Assembly (NCBI RefSeq): GCF_003946115.1
Contig: NZ_RHOH01000001.1
Coordinates: forward strand, 186,001-250,000
Origin: Lacticaseibacillus daqingensis
GTDB taxonomy: Bacteria; Bacillota; Bacilli; Lactobacillales; Lactobacillaceae
DNA length: 64,000 nt
Direction: 5' to 3'
Under the pieces are notes generated by a model that saw only the letters and a program-made list of their open reading frames with translations, made no database searches and was not told the DNA's origin. Made by a program: the position numbers and the translations under genes. Below, in pieces: positions 39,513 through 50,605 of the stretch (positions are counted from its first letter, which is position 1; every line of letters starts with the position of its first letter).

Positions 39513-42500
39513 ATGAAACAACTCAATAAGTGGCTCAACCGCGTCATGCTGTTGGTCATTTTATTTCCGTTTGTCCAGTATCTGACCAGTGGCATTCAGA
39601 CGGTTCAGGCGCAGGCGCAAACGACGATTTTAACGAGCGATGCCGCCGATGCAACGGCGCGCTATACCGTTCAGGGCGACACGGTGCAGTGGCAAGTCAA
39701 CGTGACCCGCAAGACCGCAACGGCGTCGAAGTTGGCGCTGTTGGCCACGGATGGTAACGGCCAGCAGCTGACGCTTCAGAGCGATCAGCTTGCGAGCCAG
39801 GCCGTTGGCGGCACGACCTACCAGGCGGAAACCGCGCTGTCTAGTAGCGTTTCAACCATTAGTTTCACGACGCCGCGCGCGGACCGGATCACGTTGGCGA
39901 CCACGCTCCTTGATCAAGCGGGCAACCCCTTGGTCCAGGATCGGCAGCAGGCCACGTTTGACCTGACCAGCGGCGGGAAGACCCGAGTGCGCGTCGATGC
40001 CACCACCGCTGCCAAGGACATCACGTCACTGTTGCCGGACGGGACGATTTTTACGGATGTTAAGCTGACGGATGGGGAGGGGAATGAAAATCCTCTAACC
40101 GCGATGGAAGGCGCCACTGCGGTGCTAAACTACACGTGGGCAATACCCGACAACGTGGGGAGTCAGATTAATAAAGGCGACTTCTTTAACTTTAAGTTGC
40201 CAAATAACTTTAAATTAGAGCACGCAATTACCGGTGAGTTGATTGATGCGAACGGTGCAGTTTGTGGCGAATTTGTTTTCAATACAGATAAGACTGCTAA
40301 AATCACCTTTACTGATTACGTTCATGACAATTCTAAAGTTCATGGGGGACTCAACGTTGCCGGAACACTCACAGCGACAGATAGTCCTGAGGATCAAGAT
40401 AAGACGATTCCGTTTACAGACACAGCGAACGTTGTCGTTAAACCGAAAGTGGACCAAAAGAGCGCATCCATCGATAAGGCGGTTGTATCGCAAACCGAAT
40501 CCCAAAACATTAAAAATAATCAAGCAGAGGTTACGTGGCACGTCACCATTACCCCTGGCTCCTCTCCTTTTGGTGATGGGACAAAGATTGTCGATACCTT
40601 GCCAGCAGGCGTAACTTTTGAAAAGCTTGTGACCCAGAGCGCCATCAGTCCGGATGGCACATCTACGGAAGGGGCTTACTTTGATGAACCATCAGTTAAC
40701 GATAAGGGTACTGAGGTGACGTTCCAACTTAACGATGCTGCGGATAAACAGACGGAGTATGAGTTAGAGTACGTCACCAAGGTCGATTTGGCCGAAGCGA
40801 GCGAAACTATTACGAATACGGCGAACCTACGGGATAATAATGGGACAGATCTCCAGAGTAAGGCCGAAACGAGTTTTGGTAATTCAGTTAACGTCAAGAA
40901 AACAGGCGCTATAGACGAGCAGGGGGTAATTAAATGGACGGTTACCATTACCCCAAAGGGAATGTTTGTTCCGAAGGGCACTGTCTGGACAGACACGATG
41001 GATAACAGTCAACAGTTGACTGACAAATCAGGGACGCCTCTAACTGAACCTGAAGCTTTGAAGGATGCTTTGGGAAGCGACTTTTCGGTTACGCAGGATC
41101 CAAAGGACAAAACAAAATATTATTTCACACAGACAAAAGATATCAATAAAGAATATACGATAACGTACTATACGAAGTCTTTGAATAAAGACGCTGTCTC
41201 GCTTGATTCTAATAACGAGATTGAGTGGCACGGTCACAGTAGCAACGGTAAAATAACCCGAGAAGGAAGCGGAATTGTTAAATCTCTCGACGGGTCTGGT
41301 GACAAGTCTGCGGTTAACACGACCGATAAAACAATTCGTTACAAAATTGAAGTGAACTCGAATCATCAGCAGATCACCACAGCTCAAATTGTTGATCAGG
41401 GCTCAGACGGGATTATTCTCGATGAAGCGTTATTGAACGCTGGCTTAAAAGTGACACGCGTCTCACAAAAAGGCGATTCTTCCAAAGAAACAGACGTTAC
41501 GGGCGAAGTAAAGCCAATCGTAGATGCCAAGAACAATAAGTTTACCCTCGATTTTACCTCCCTTATTTCGCAGGAAAAGGGGACAACGGATTCATTTGTT
41601 GTGACCTACACTGCAAAGTACACGGTAACACCCGGTCAAGATGGTCACGATGAGAAAAATGCCGTCGACTACGATTACACGATGGATGGTAATAAGTATC
41701 ACGGGCATGCTGAAGTTCCGTATAACCCCGGACAACTTGAAACCGTTCAGGGAAGTAAGTCAGGTAAGATCATTGATGCCAAGACGGGTGCGATTGATTG
41801 GACCATTGACCTGAACAAGGATAAGAATGTTGAATTGGATCAGAATGGGGCACTGGTTGATCGGTTGCCAGAAACACTGGAACCAACTGGCCTTGCCGAC
41901 CTTGTGGACGCGAACTTGACTGACGCACAATTCGAGGTCATGAAGAATGGCTTGCCGGATTCGAACGTCACGGCTACTTATGACGCGAACAGCAATCAGA
42001 TCGCTTTTAAGGGCTTTACGCCTGGGGAAGCTGCGGCGTATACCATTACGGTACACACGACGATCAAAGACTTTAGTACAAAAGCAACATCTGACGAAGG
42101 CCTTAAAGATTCAACTTTCACAAACACAGCCAAGTACACCGATAATACGCATAAAACCGGCGACCTTAATGCGCAGGTTTCATACGATTATCAGAGCAAT
42201 TTAATTGACAAAACAGCAAAACAAGATGGTAATTCACAGGATGTTACTTATACCGTTACGGTTAAGCCGAATGAGGATTCGAAAGCTGACAAGTTGATCA
42301 TCAGCAAAGGCACGACGGTTGTCGATAAAGTTGCCGACGGCGCTACACTTGCGATTCTGACGAACAGTTTTAAGGTGACGGATAAAGACGGAAAAGCTAT
42401 TCCTGAAGAAGCGTATAAATTGAGTCCAACGACGCAAGGCTTCGAACTGATATTTTTGCAAGATATTGACTACCAAGTAAACATGACGTACGACGCCAAA

Positions 42501-45176
42501 ATCCTAGTCTCGAGCAACCAAAAAATTGGGGATAAGGTTTCGCCGGAGAACACGGCAACAATTACAGGTTCTTATTGGAACGCATCCAAGACAGACAATA
42601 CCACGGTATTTAACGTCGAAGGTGGATACGGGACCGTCGAAAGTGTCAACGGAACGCTGGAAATTACGAAGGTCGATGCAACACGTGATCAAGGCGATAC
42701 AGGCTATTTGTTATCCGGGGCACATTTCTTATTGTATGAAGCTGACAAAGACGGAAAAGCGGATAAAACTAAGCCTATTGTTGCCAATGGTGTGACGGAT
42801 TCTGAAGGTCAGCTATCGATCAGTGGCCTGAGGCTGGGTAAATACGTTTTAGTTGAAACGCAAGCACCAAGCGGTTATTCACTAGCCAAGGATCAGCTGA
42901 TAACAGTTGCTGAAGAAGCGGGTGAGTCGAACCCAGTGGTGACGACAACAGTCAAAGACCAGCCAGTGATCAGCTTATCCGGTACCAAGCACTGGTCCGA
43001 TAGCAAGAACCAGGACGGCAAGCGGCCAACTGAGATCACGGTGAACCTGCTGGCGGATGGCAAGCAGGTTGCGACCAAGACAGTAACCAAAGATGACAAA
43101 TGGCAGTACAGCTTTACCAATCTGCCGAAGTATACCGATCAGGGTGAGGAAATCACCTACACGGTTGCAGAAGACGCGGTTGACGGGTATACCGCAACTT
43201 ACACCGGCAACGATATCACCAACACCCACCAACCTGAAGTAGTCACCCTCAAAGGCACGAAGACGTGGCAAGACTTCGACAACCGCGATAACAGCCGCCC
43301 GGCGGCGATCACGGTACACCTGTGGGCCAACGATGTTGAAGTCGCGAAGCAGCAGGTCACCGCGGCCGACAAGTGGACCTATCAATTCGCGAACCAGCCG
43401 AAGTACGCCAACGGTCAGCCGATCACGTACACCGTCACCGAAGACGCGGTCACGGGGTACACTAGTACGATCGTTGACCCGACCAACACCGAGGATGCGG
43501 TGACCGATGCGACCATCACCAACACGGAAGAAACCATCGATCTGACCGGCCAAAAGCACTGGCAGGACGCCGGCAAGGCCGCGATCCGGCCGGCTTACTT
43601 GGTCATTCGGCTGTACAAGAACGGGGCCAAGACGGCGCTAACTGCCAAGGCCACCGCAGCCAATCACTGGCAGTATGCGTTCAACGACCTCCAGAAGGTG
43701 GACAAGGACGGCAAGGCCATCCAGTACACCGTTCAGGAAGAGGCGGATGACACCACCAGCGCGGCGCTCAGCCACTACGCGCTGACAGCCAACACCGCAA
43801 CGGCGGCCAAAAATGGCGACGTGGCCACCAGTCTGACCAACAAGGCCATCATTTCGGTGGCTGGGCAGAAGCACTGGGATGATTTTGATAACATCGATAA
43901 CGCGCGCGCCCACGAGATCCAGGTCGGCTTGTTCCAAAACGGGACGCAGATCGCGACCCAAACCGTGAACGCAACGACCAACTGGCAGTACCAGTTCACG
44001 AACCTGGATCGCGATGATGCAGATGGCAACGCCTACGCCTACACGGTTCAGGAGCTCAGCACCGTGCCGGGTTACGCGGCGAAGGTTGCCCCGGGCCGCA
44101 CGATGGACGCTTATGGCGACCGGGTCGGGGTGGACATCACTAACCAGTACGTCCCAACCATTGAGCTGATCGGTCGCAAAACTTGGCTGGATGCCAGCGA
44201 TGCGGCGGGCATTCGTCCGGCGAGTGTGCAAATTGCCGTTTACATGGACGACAGCACCCAGCCACTTGAAGTGCAAACCGTCTCGGCCGCGACCCAGTGG
44301 ACCTACCACTTCACGGCGCTACCGAAGTACAAGGCGACCGGCACGGCCCACACCTTCCGCGTGGCCGAGCTGAACGTCGATGCGCATTACCGCGCCACCG
44401 TGACCGCCCCGACCGCGGAAGGCGGCACCGGCGCGCTGGGCCATGCGGACGTCACCAACACGGCGATCGTTGCGGTCAGCGGCACCAAGCATTGGGCGGA
44501 CTTTAACGACCGCTACGGCGCACGGCCGCAGTCGATCTCGGTCGATTTGTATCAAAACGGCACCAAAGTCGCCAGCCAAACCATCAGCGCGGCCGACAAC
44601 TGGCAGTACCGCTTCAGCAACCTGGACCGCTACGATGCGCAGGGTCAAGCCTACGTCTACAGCGTGAAGGAAGCGGCCACGCCAACGGATTACACGAGCA
44701 CCGTTGCGCCGGCCACGCAGGTGGACAACGAGATCACGAGTGATCTGACGAACACCTACCAGCCGACCACCGCGCTGAGCGGCACCAAGTACTGGCGCGA
44801 CAACAACGATGCGGCCCACCTGCGGCCAACCAGCATTACCGTGCAGCTCTGGCGGCAAAGCCTGAGCGGTGCCAAGACGCTGGTCGCCACCAAGGCGGTC
44901 AGTGCGACCACCAACTGGCAGTATCAGTTCACGGGTCTGGCCAAGCTGGACGCCGCCGGGAACGTCTACCAGTACAGCGTGACGGAAGCCAACGTGCCAA
45001 CCGGCTACACGGCCACCGTCAGCGGAACCGATCTGATCAACACCCTGATTCCGCACACCCCAAAGCCGCGCCTCCCACAAACCGGGGATGCGGTGAACCA
45101 GATCGTGGCCCTGATGGGGCTGTTACTGGTCAGCACCACCACGGCTGCTTGGCAGTTTAGCAAGCGCCGGGGCTAA
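39513..45176 (+). CDS. LPxTG-anchored adhesin with Cna_B repeats
   Basis: A 1887-residue surface protein. The signal peptide spans about 1-34. Residues 35-200 are an entry region and about 200-1045 are repeated Ig-like adhesive domains (WTVTITPKG, TNTANLRDN motifs). A SpaA-type domain follows at about 1047-1140 (GTLEITKVDATRDQGD), then seven Cna_B domains (from about 1152), each opening with a GTKHW-like motif. The LPQTG signal is at 1854. Cna_B and SpaA domains usually carry Lys-Asn isopeptide bonds. The ATG follows TTGGGGGGAACTTAAT. Base composition drops between about 40075 and 42960 relative to both ends, a sign of domain exchange. The ligand is unknown. Confidence 0.9.
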   Translation: MKQLNKWLNRVMLLVILFPFVQYLTSGIQTVQAQAQTTILTSDAADATARYTVQGDTVQWQVNVTRKTATASKLALLATDGNGQQLTLQSDQLASQAVGGTTYQAETALSSSVSTISFTTPRADRITLATTLLDQAGNPLVQDRQQATFDLTSGGKTRVRVDATTAAKDITSLLPDGTIFTDVKLTDGEGNENPLTAMEGATAVLNYTWAIPDNVGSQINKGDFFNFKLPNNFKLEHAITGELIDANGAVCGEFVFNTDKTAKITFTDYVHDNSKVHGGLNVAGTLTATDSPEDQDKTIPFTDTANVVVKPKVDQKSASIDKAVVSQTESQNIKNNQAEVTWHVTITPGSSPFGDGTKIVDTLPAGVTFEKLVTQSAISPDGTSTEGAYFDEPSVNDKGTEVTFQLNDAADKQTEYELEYVTKVDLAEASETITNTANLRDNNGTDLQSKAETSFGNSVNVKKTGAIDEQGVIKWTVTITPKGMFVPKGTVWTDTMDNSQQLTDKSGTPLTEPEALKDALGSDFSVTQDPKDKTKYYFTQTKDINKEYTITYYTKSLNKDAVSLDSNNEIEWHGHSSNGKITREGSGIVKSLDGSGDKSAVNTTDKTIRYKIEVNSNHQQITTAQIVDQGSDGIILDEALLNAGLKVTRVSQKGDSSKETDVTGEVKPIVDAKNNKFTLDFTSLISQEKGTTDSFVVTYTAKYTVTPGQDGHDEKNAVDYDYTMDGNKYHGHAEVPYNPGQLETVQGSKSGKIIDAKTGAIDWTIDLNKDKNVELDQNGALVDRLPETLEPTGLADLVDANLTDAQFEVMKNGLPDSNVTATYDANSNQIAFKGFTPGEAAAYTITVHTTIKDFSTKATSDEGLKDSTFTNTAKYTDNTHKTGDLNAQVSYDYQSNLIDKTAKQDGNSQDVTYTVTVKPNEDSKADKLIISKGTTVVDKVADGATLAILTNSFKVTDKDGKAIPEEAYKLSPTTQGFELIFLQDIDYQVNMTYDAKILVSSNQKIGDKVSPENTATITGSYWNASKTDNTTVFNVEGGYGTVESVNGTLEITKVDATRDQGDTGYLLSGAHFLLYEADKDGKADKTKPIVANGVTDSEGQLSISGLRLGKYVLVETQAPSGYSLAKDQLITVAEEAGESNPVVTTTVKDQPVISLSGTKHWSDSKNQDGKRPTEITVNLLADGKQVATKTVTKDDKWQYSFTNLPKYTDQGEEITYTVAEDAVDGYTATYTGNDITNTHQPEVVTLKGTKTWQDFDNRDNSRPAAITVHLWANDVEVAKQQVTAADKWTYQFANQPKYANGQPITYTVTEDAVTGYTSTIVDPTNTEDAVTDATITNTEETIDLTGQKHWQDAGKAAIRPAYLVIRLYKNGAKTALTAKATAANHWQYAFNDLQKVDKDGKAIQYTVQEEADDTTSAALSHYALTANTATAAKNGDVATSLTNKAIISVAGQKHWDDFDNIDNARAHEIQVGLFQNGTQIATQTVNATTNWQYQFTNLDRDDADGNAYAYTVQELSTVPGYAAKVAPGRTMDAYGDRVGVDITNQYVPTIELIGRKTWLDASDAAGIRPASVQIAVYMDDSTQPLEVQTVSAATQWTYHFTALPKYKATGTAHTFRVAELNVDAHYRATVTAPTAEGGTGALGHADVTNTAIVAVSGTKHWADFNDRYGARPQSISVDLYQNGTKVASQTISAADNWQYRFSNLDRYDAQGQAYVYSVKEAATPTDYTSTVAPATQVDNEITSDLTNTYQPTTALSGTKYWRDNNDAAHLRPTSITVQLWRQSLSGAKTLVATKAVSATTNWQYQFTGLAKLDAAGNVYQYSVTEANVPTGYTATVSGTDLINTLIPHTPKPRLPQTGDAVNQIVALMGLLLVSTTTAAWQFSKRRG

Positions 45177-45189
45177 CACGAGCTCAAAA

Positions 45190-45227
45190 ACGCATGACTA
45201 CCACTGACGGCAGTCATGCGTTTTTTT
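45190..45227 (+). terminator. Terminator after the Cna_B adhesin
   Basis: CGCATGACT and AGTCATGCG form a perfect stem followed by TTTTTTT. Confidence 0.92.
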
Positions 45228-45782
45228 GCGTGATGCCAGTAATCGCGCCGAATTGACTTGCGGTGATTGTGATGAGAAGCGGATGAAGCCGGCACTAGCG
45301 CAACGTTTGAATCTGCTTTGACCAACGCTGCAGTCAAAAAGGAATTGGGCTTTTTTGCGGTGTGATTCCTAGGTTTGTGCTGGAATGGGTGCTCAAACCC
45401 TGTAATACCGACGTTTCTTGTACGGAACATGTTACGTGATAAGCGTTCTATTTCAGGTCAACACGGAATAATTGGATGGCGTGGCGCTGATGGTATAGGC
45501 GGATCTGCATAAAAGAATAACAAATTTGTTCACACGTATTTTTAGGGTCATCACGAAGAAACTATCTTGTGATTATTTGAATTAAATTGATAATCGCAGA
45601 AATCACGGCATAAGCGTCTTTTTTTATAAAAAAATTATCCAAATTGGTGATCTAGAAAGCTGTGATACTACTTATATGATGTTTTTATCACATGGATATA
45701 ATGGTTTTCCCCGCGTATGATACGGTGTGAGATTGTGTCTGCTACAGCACACTCAATATTCCATGGGGGAAGGAAAATTGTT
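45228..45782. other. AT-rich upstream region of the mucin-binding-type adhesin
   Basis: No credible gene. TATAAT at 45697-45702 is a likely -10 box for the next gene, although no good -35 stands at the normal distance. Confidence 0.5.
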
Positions 45783-48700
45783 ATGCAAAAAAAGCGAGCT
45801 AAGTTAGATCAAGCACTGGCGAAATCTTCGCAGCGTGCGCACTATCGGTTGTACAAGCGAGGCAAGCAGTGGGTGAACCAGATGCTGGTCGTGGGGGTCA
45901 CGCTGGTCGGCTTTGGCGCGGTGCCGCTTCAGGGGGTTGCGGCGGCGGCACAGGGGCAATCAGATCCTGCGGCGACTGTGGGGACATCGGCTGAAGTGGC
46001 ACCGGCAACTGAGGCAACCGCACCGACCGACACCGACAATGACGGCCAACGCGTTCAGCCACTGACCGGTCAGCAACCGGCCGCCATCGTGGCCAAAGCG
46101 CCGGCGACCGATGTGACTGAGACGCCTGCAACACCCGCCGCGGCAGTCCCGGCGGCAACATCGGTCGCGCGCTCGACTGAGAGTGCGGTGGCACCGGCGG
46201 TAATACAGGTGCCGGTGAAGGCGGCGCCAGCGGTTGAAATCAAGACCCCGCAAGACTTTGTGGCGGCCGCGGCCCAGTTTGCCGACCCTCAGGTCATCGC
46301 CCAATATACGGCGGATTATGGGGTTGCCGCAACCGTAGCGTGGATGAAGCAATGGATGGACACCTACGATTACGTTTCACTGGCGGGGATAGTCACCAGT
46401 GATGCCGTGCCGATCAACGGGTCAATGGCCGTGATTTCGGGTGGCGCCCAGGTCACCACTAAAGGTGAAACCGCGGCGGGGAACAAGATCACTGACGGGT
46501 TCATTAACGGCGAGCAGATCAACAACGGCGACACGCACGCGTTTGATACCGATGCCGGCGTGCTTGTGAATGCGGTGGCCGCGGACCCGTGGACTTTCAA
46601 GCAGGCCTACGAGAATATCTCCAGCACCCTCGGAAAAATATCCGCAGGGGACGCTTTTTTTGCGAATCAAACGAACACGAATATTGGGCGCGATCAGTTA
46701 GTGCAGCTGGCGCAGGACCCTGCAGCCAGCGGCGTGCGGATGATCCCGAGCGCAGACGGCCAATCGGCGATTTTTGTCGTCCGGATGAATGGCGAAAAGA
46801 TCCCTGCTCAGATGCAGATCAACGGGCTCGGCAACGACATCGTGATCTACAACGTGGAATCCGCGCCGGGGCAAACCGTTACCCTGGATGGTGGCAAGAG
46901 CTCTGAGGACTCGAAGCACGCCATCGTCTGGAACGTGCAAGGGGCCACGACCGTCAAGCTCGGCACCCAAGTCAGCGGTAAAATTCTTGCCGCTGACGCG
47001 GGCGTTCAGGCGCCGGACAAGATTTCCGATGGGGTGATCGGCATCGGGATCAGTGGCGGTCACATCACGCCCCCGGTCTTGGCAGATACTATGGCCAAAG
47101 TGACAGTGGTTGATGACGATGCGCCAGATGCCGCGGGGCACCCAACCGCTTTAGGGGCCTTGACGCTGACCGGGAAGGAAAAAGACACCAAGACTTACGA
47201 TGCCAGCAAGCTTTTTGACGGGGACAAGTACATCCTGAGCGAAGGTAGCGCGCCGCTGACCGGGACAACGACATTGACCACAGATGATCAGGACAACGTG
47301 GTCATCCATGTGCGTCACAAAATCGTGGATGTGACCGACCCAGCCCAGCTGACCGACAACGTCACGCGCACGATCACGTACGTGGTGGACGGCCCAGCCA
47401 AGGCGCCAGCTACGCAGACGGAGACGACGAACTTTACTCGAACAGGTAAGACCGACCTGGTCACCGGGGAAAGTACATTCACCGACTGGACCCCAGCCAG
47501 CCATAAGTTTGGTGCGGTCGACAGTCCAGAGGTAGTTGGCTACACCCCCGACAGGAAGCAAGTGGCCGAAACCACCGTGAAGGCCGGCGACCAGGACCTG
47601 AATGAAACCGTCACCTACCACGCAAACGAAGCCAAAGTGGTGATCGACTATCTCGACACGGTGACCGGTGAAATTCTTGAGACGCAAACCATCAAGTCCC
47701 ACACCGATGCGAAGCTCGCCGATCCAACGGCCGAAAAGACGGCCGACTGGGTCGCCAAGCACTACACCTACCTCGGGGATGATGTGCCGGATCAATTTAC
47801 GGTTTCGGCCAAAGGCAACCATTACACGGTCAAGTTCGGGCACAAGATTGCGGATGTGACCGATCCGGCCGAGCTGACCGACACCGTCACGCGCACGATT
47901 ACGTACGTGGTGGACGGCCCGGCCAAAGCCCCAGCGGCGAAGACGGAAACCGCGACCTTCAGCCGCGCGGGCCAGACTGACCTGGTCACCGGTGAGAGCA
48001 CGTTCACCGACTGGACCCCAGCCAGCCACATATTTGGCGCGGTCGACAGTCCAGACGTAGTAGGCTACACCCCCGATAAGAAACAAGTGGCAGAAACCAT
48101 GGTGAAGGCCGGCGACAAGGATCTGAAGGAAACGGTCACCTACCACGCGAACGAGGCCAAAGTGGTGATCGACTATCTCGACACGGTGACCGGTGAAATC
48201 CTTGAGACGCAGACCATCAAGTCCCACACCGATGCGAAGCTCGCCGATCCAACGGCCAAAAAGACGGCCGACTGGGTTGCCAAGCACTACACCTACCTCG
48301 GGGATGATGTGCCGGATCAGATCGTCGTCTCAGCTGACGGGAACCATTACACTGTCAAATTCGGGCACAAGATCGTGGACGTGACCGACCCAGCCCAGCT
48401 GACTGACACCGTCACGCGCACCATTACGTATGTGGTGGACGGTCCGGCTAAGGCCCCAGCGGCGAAGACGGAAACCGCGACCTTCAACCGCACGGGTCAG
48501 ACTGACCTGGTCACCGGTGAGAGCACGTTCACTGACTGGACACCAGCTAGCCACACATTTGGTGTGGTCGACAGTCCAGTCGTAGTAGGTTACACCCCCG
48601 ACAAGAAACAAGTGGCCGAAACCACCGTGAAGGCCGGCGACAAGGATCTCAAGGAAACCGTCACCTACCACGCGAACGAAGCCAAAGTGGTGATCGACTA

Positions 48701-50498
48701 TATCGACACGGTGACCGGTGAAACCCTTGAGACGCAAACCATCAAGTCCCACACCGATGCGAAACTCGCCGATCCAACGGCTGAAAAAACGGCCGACTGG
48801 ATTGCCAAGCACTACACCTACCTCAGCGATGATGTGCCGAATCAGATCGTCGTCTCAGCGGACGTGAATCACTATACCGTCAAATTCGGGCACAAGATCG
48901 TGGATGTGACCGACCCAGCCCAGCTGACCGATACTGTCACGCGCACGATCACGTACGTGGTGGATGGCTCGGCAAAAGCGCCAGCGGCGAAGACGGAAAC
49001 CACCCAGTTTACTCGCACGGGCCAGACTGACCTGGTCACCGGAGAGAGCACGTTCACCGACTGGACACCAGCTAGCCACACGTTTGGCACGGTCGACAGT
49101 CCAGAAGTAGTTGGCTACATCCCCGATAAGAAGCAAGTGGCCGAAACCACCGTGAAGGCCGGCGACAAGGACCTCAAGGAAACGGTCACCTACCACGCAA
49201 ATGAAGCCAAAGTGGTGATCGACTATATCGATACGGTGACCGGTGAAACCTTAGAGACGCAAACCATCAAGTCCCACACCGACGCGAAGCTCGCCGATCC
49301 AACGGCCGAAAAGACGGCCGGCTGGGTCGCCAAGCACTACACCTACCTCGGGGATGATGTACCGGACCAGATCGTCGTCTCAGCGGATGGCAACCATTAC
49401 ATCGTCAAGTTCGGGCACAAGATTGTGGACGTGACCGACCCAGCCCAGCTGACCGACACCGTCACGCGCACGATTACGTACGTGGTGGACGGTTCAGCCA
49501 AAGCGCCAGCGGCGAAGACGGAAACCACTCAGTTTACTCGAACAGGTAAGACTGACCTGGTCACCGGGGAAAGCACGTTCACTGACTGGACGCCAGCCAG
49601 CCACACGTTTGGCGTGGTCGATAGTCCAGACGTGGTAGGCTACACCCCCGATAAGAAACAAGTGGCCGAAACCACCGTGAAGGCCGGCGACAAGGACCTG
49701 AAGGAAACGGTCACCTACCATGCGAACGAAGCGACCATCACCATCATCTATCACGATGTCACAACGGGTACGGACCTGACGAGCCAGAAACTCATCGGTC
49801 ACGTTGATCAGGACGTGGCGGATCCAACGGCCGTGACGATCAAGGCGCTCGAGCAAAAAGGGTTTGAGCTTGTGGACTCGAATGTGCCGACCACGATTCA
49901 TTTTGGCGCAAAAGGCATGACCTTCGTTGTGAATTTCAAGCACGGCACCAAAACCATCACGCCGGACCAACCGGGCACGCCTGGACAGCCGGTCGATCCG
50001 GATAACCCGGATGGCCCGAAGTGGCCAGATCAGTCTGCTAAAGACGACCTGATTCGTGAAATCACGGAGACTATCCACTACGTTTACGCAGATGGTTCGA
50101 CCGCCGCGCAGGACGTGACAGACATCATCCGCTTTACCCGAACTGGGGTCGTGGACCTCGTCACTGGTGTGGTCACGTACGGCGACTGGCACGCGGTGGC
50201 CAACGACACCACGTTTGCGGCCAAAAACAGCCCGATCATTGCGGGCTTCACCGCCGATCCTGAGCGTATCCAGCAGCTGACCGGCATCACGCCGGACACC
50301 CATGCGAAGGCATTCACGGTTGTTTACACGGCCACCCCGAAGCCCATCGCGCCTAAACCCGTCACGCCAACCGCACCGACCCAACACTTGCCGCAGACAG
50401 GGGATGACGTCAACTCGGCACTGACTTTGCTGGGCTTGCTGGCCGCGTCAACGAGTGCCCTATTCCTTTACTACGGCAAGCGCAAGCATGAGCACTAA
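45783..50498 (+). CDS. Mucin-binding-type repeat adhesin, KxYKxGKxW signal, LPQTG
   Basis: A 1571-residue surface protein. The N-terminus carries a KxYKxGKxW-type signal (YRLYKRGKQWVNQML) ending near residue 55, followed by an Ala/Thr/Pro-rich region. A choice-of-anchor-A-like adhesin domain spans about 200-450. Five mucin-binding-type units follow from residue 517 with an exact 175-residue period, the fifth diverging after about 100 residues (YHANEATITIIYHD). A Pro-rich stalk and LPQTG at 1536 end the protein. The ATG at 45783 follows GGGGGAAGGAAAATTGTT. Mucin or host glycan binding is inferred from the repeat type. Confidence 0.9.
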   Translation: MQKKRAKLDQALAKSSQRAHYRLYKRGKQWVNQMLVVGVTLVGFGAVPLQGVAAAAQGQSDPAATVGTSAEVAPATEATAPTDTDNDGQRVQPLTGQQPAAIVAKAPATDVTETPATPAAAVPAATSVARSTESAVAPAVIQVPVKAAPAVEIKTPQDFVAAAAQFADPQVIAQYTADYGVAATVAWMKQWMDTYDYVSLAGIVTSDAVPINGSMAVISGGAQVTTKGETAAGNKITDGFINGEQINNGDTHAFDTDAGVLVNAVAADPWTFKQAYENISSTLGKISAGDAFFANQTNTNIGRDQLVQLAQDPAASGVRMIPSADGQSAIFVVRMNGEKIPAQMQINGLGNDIVIYNVESAPGQTVTLDGGKSSEDSKHAIVWNVQGATTVKLGTQVSGKILAADAGVQAPDKISDGVIGIGISGGHITPPVLADTMAKVTVVDDDAPDAAGHPTALGALTLTGKEKDTKTYDASKLFDGDKYILSEGSAPLTGTTTLTTDDQDNVVIHVRHKIVDVTDPAQLTDNVTRTITYVVDGPAKAPATQTETTNFTRTGKTDLVTGESTFTDWTPASHKFGAVDSPEVVGYTPDRKQVAETTVKAGDQDLNETVTYHANEAKVVIDYLDTVTGEILETQTIKSHTDAKLADPTAEKTADWVAKHYTYLGDDVPDQFTVSAKGNHYTVKFGHKIADVTDPAELTDTVTRTITYVVDGPAKAPAAKTETATFSRAGQTDLVTGESTFTDWTPASHIFGAVDSPDVVGYTPDKKQVAETMVKAGDKDLKETVTYHANEAKVVIDYLDTVTGEILETQTIKSHTDAKLADPTAKKTADWVAKHYTYLGDDVPDQIVVSADGNHYTVKFGHKIVDVTDPAQLTDTVTRTITYVVDGPAKAPAAKTETATFNRTGQTDLVTGESTFTDWTPASHTFGVVDSPVVVGYTPDKKQVAETTVKAGDKDLKETVTYHANEAKVVIDYIDTVTGETLETQTIKSHTDAKLADPTAEKTADWIAKHYTYLSDDVPNQIVVSADVNHYTVKFGHKIVDVTDPAQLTDTVTRTITYVVDGSAKAPAAKTETTQFTRTGQTDLVTGESTFTDWTPASHTFGTVDSPEVVGYIPDKKQVAETTVKAGDKDLKETVTYHANEAKVVIDYIDTVTGETLETQTIKSHTDAKLADPTAEKTAGWVAKHYTYLGDDVPDQIVVSADGNHYIVKFGHKIVDVTDPAQLTDTVTRTITYVVDGSAKAPAAKTETTQFTRTGKTDLVTGESTFTDWTPASHTFGVVDSPDVVGYTPDKKQVAETTVKAGDKDLKETVTYHANEATITIIYHDVTTGTDLTSQKLIGHVDQDVADPTAVTIKALEQKGFELVDSNVPTTIHFGAKGMTFVVNFKHGTKTITPDQPGTPGQPVDPDNPDGPKWPDQSAKDDLIREITETIHYVYADGSTAAQDVTDIIRFTRTGVVDLVTGVVTYGDWHAVANDTTFAAKNSPIIAGFTADPERIQQLTGITPDTHAKAFTVVYTATPKPIAPKPVTPTAPTQHLPQTGDDVNSALTLLGLLAASTSALFLYYGKRKHEH
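47331..49730 (+). repeat. Tandem 525-bp repeats in the adhesin gene
   Basis: The marker GTGACCGACCCAGCC or a close variant occurs at 47331, 47856, 48381, 48906 and 49431, giving an exact 525-base period. Four units are complete and the fifth is partial. Near-identity between units favours recombination and copy-number change. Confidence 0.92.
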
Positions 50499-50564
50499 AC
50501 GAGTATTCGTCGTGTAACCCCCTAACCCCCCAAGTAAGCCTAAGTTGCGCGATCTAGTCCAGAC

Positions 50565-50605
50565 ACAGACCGTTATCGGTAAATTCCGATGAGGGTCTGT
50601 TTTTG
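50565..50605 (+). terminator. Terminator after the mucin-binding-type adhesin
   Basis: ACAGACC...ATCGG and CCGAT...GGTCTGT form a two-part stem followed by TTTTTG. Confidence 0.85.
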
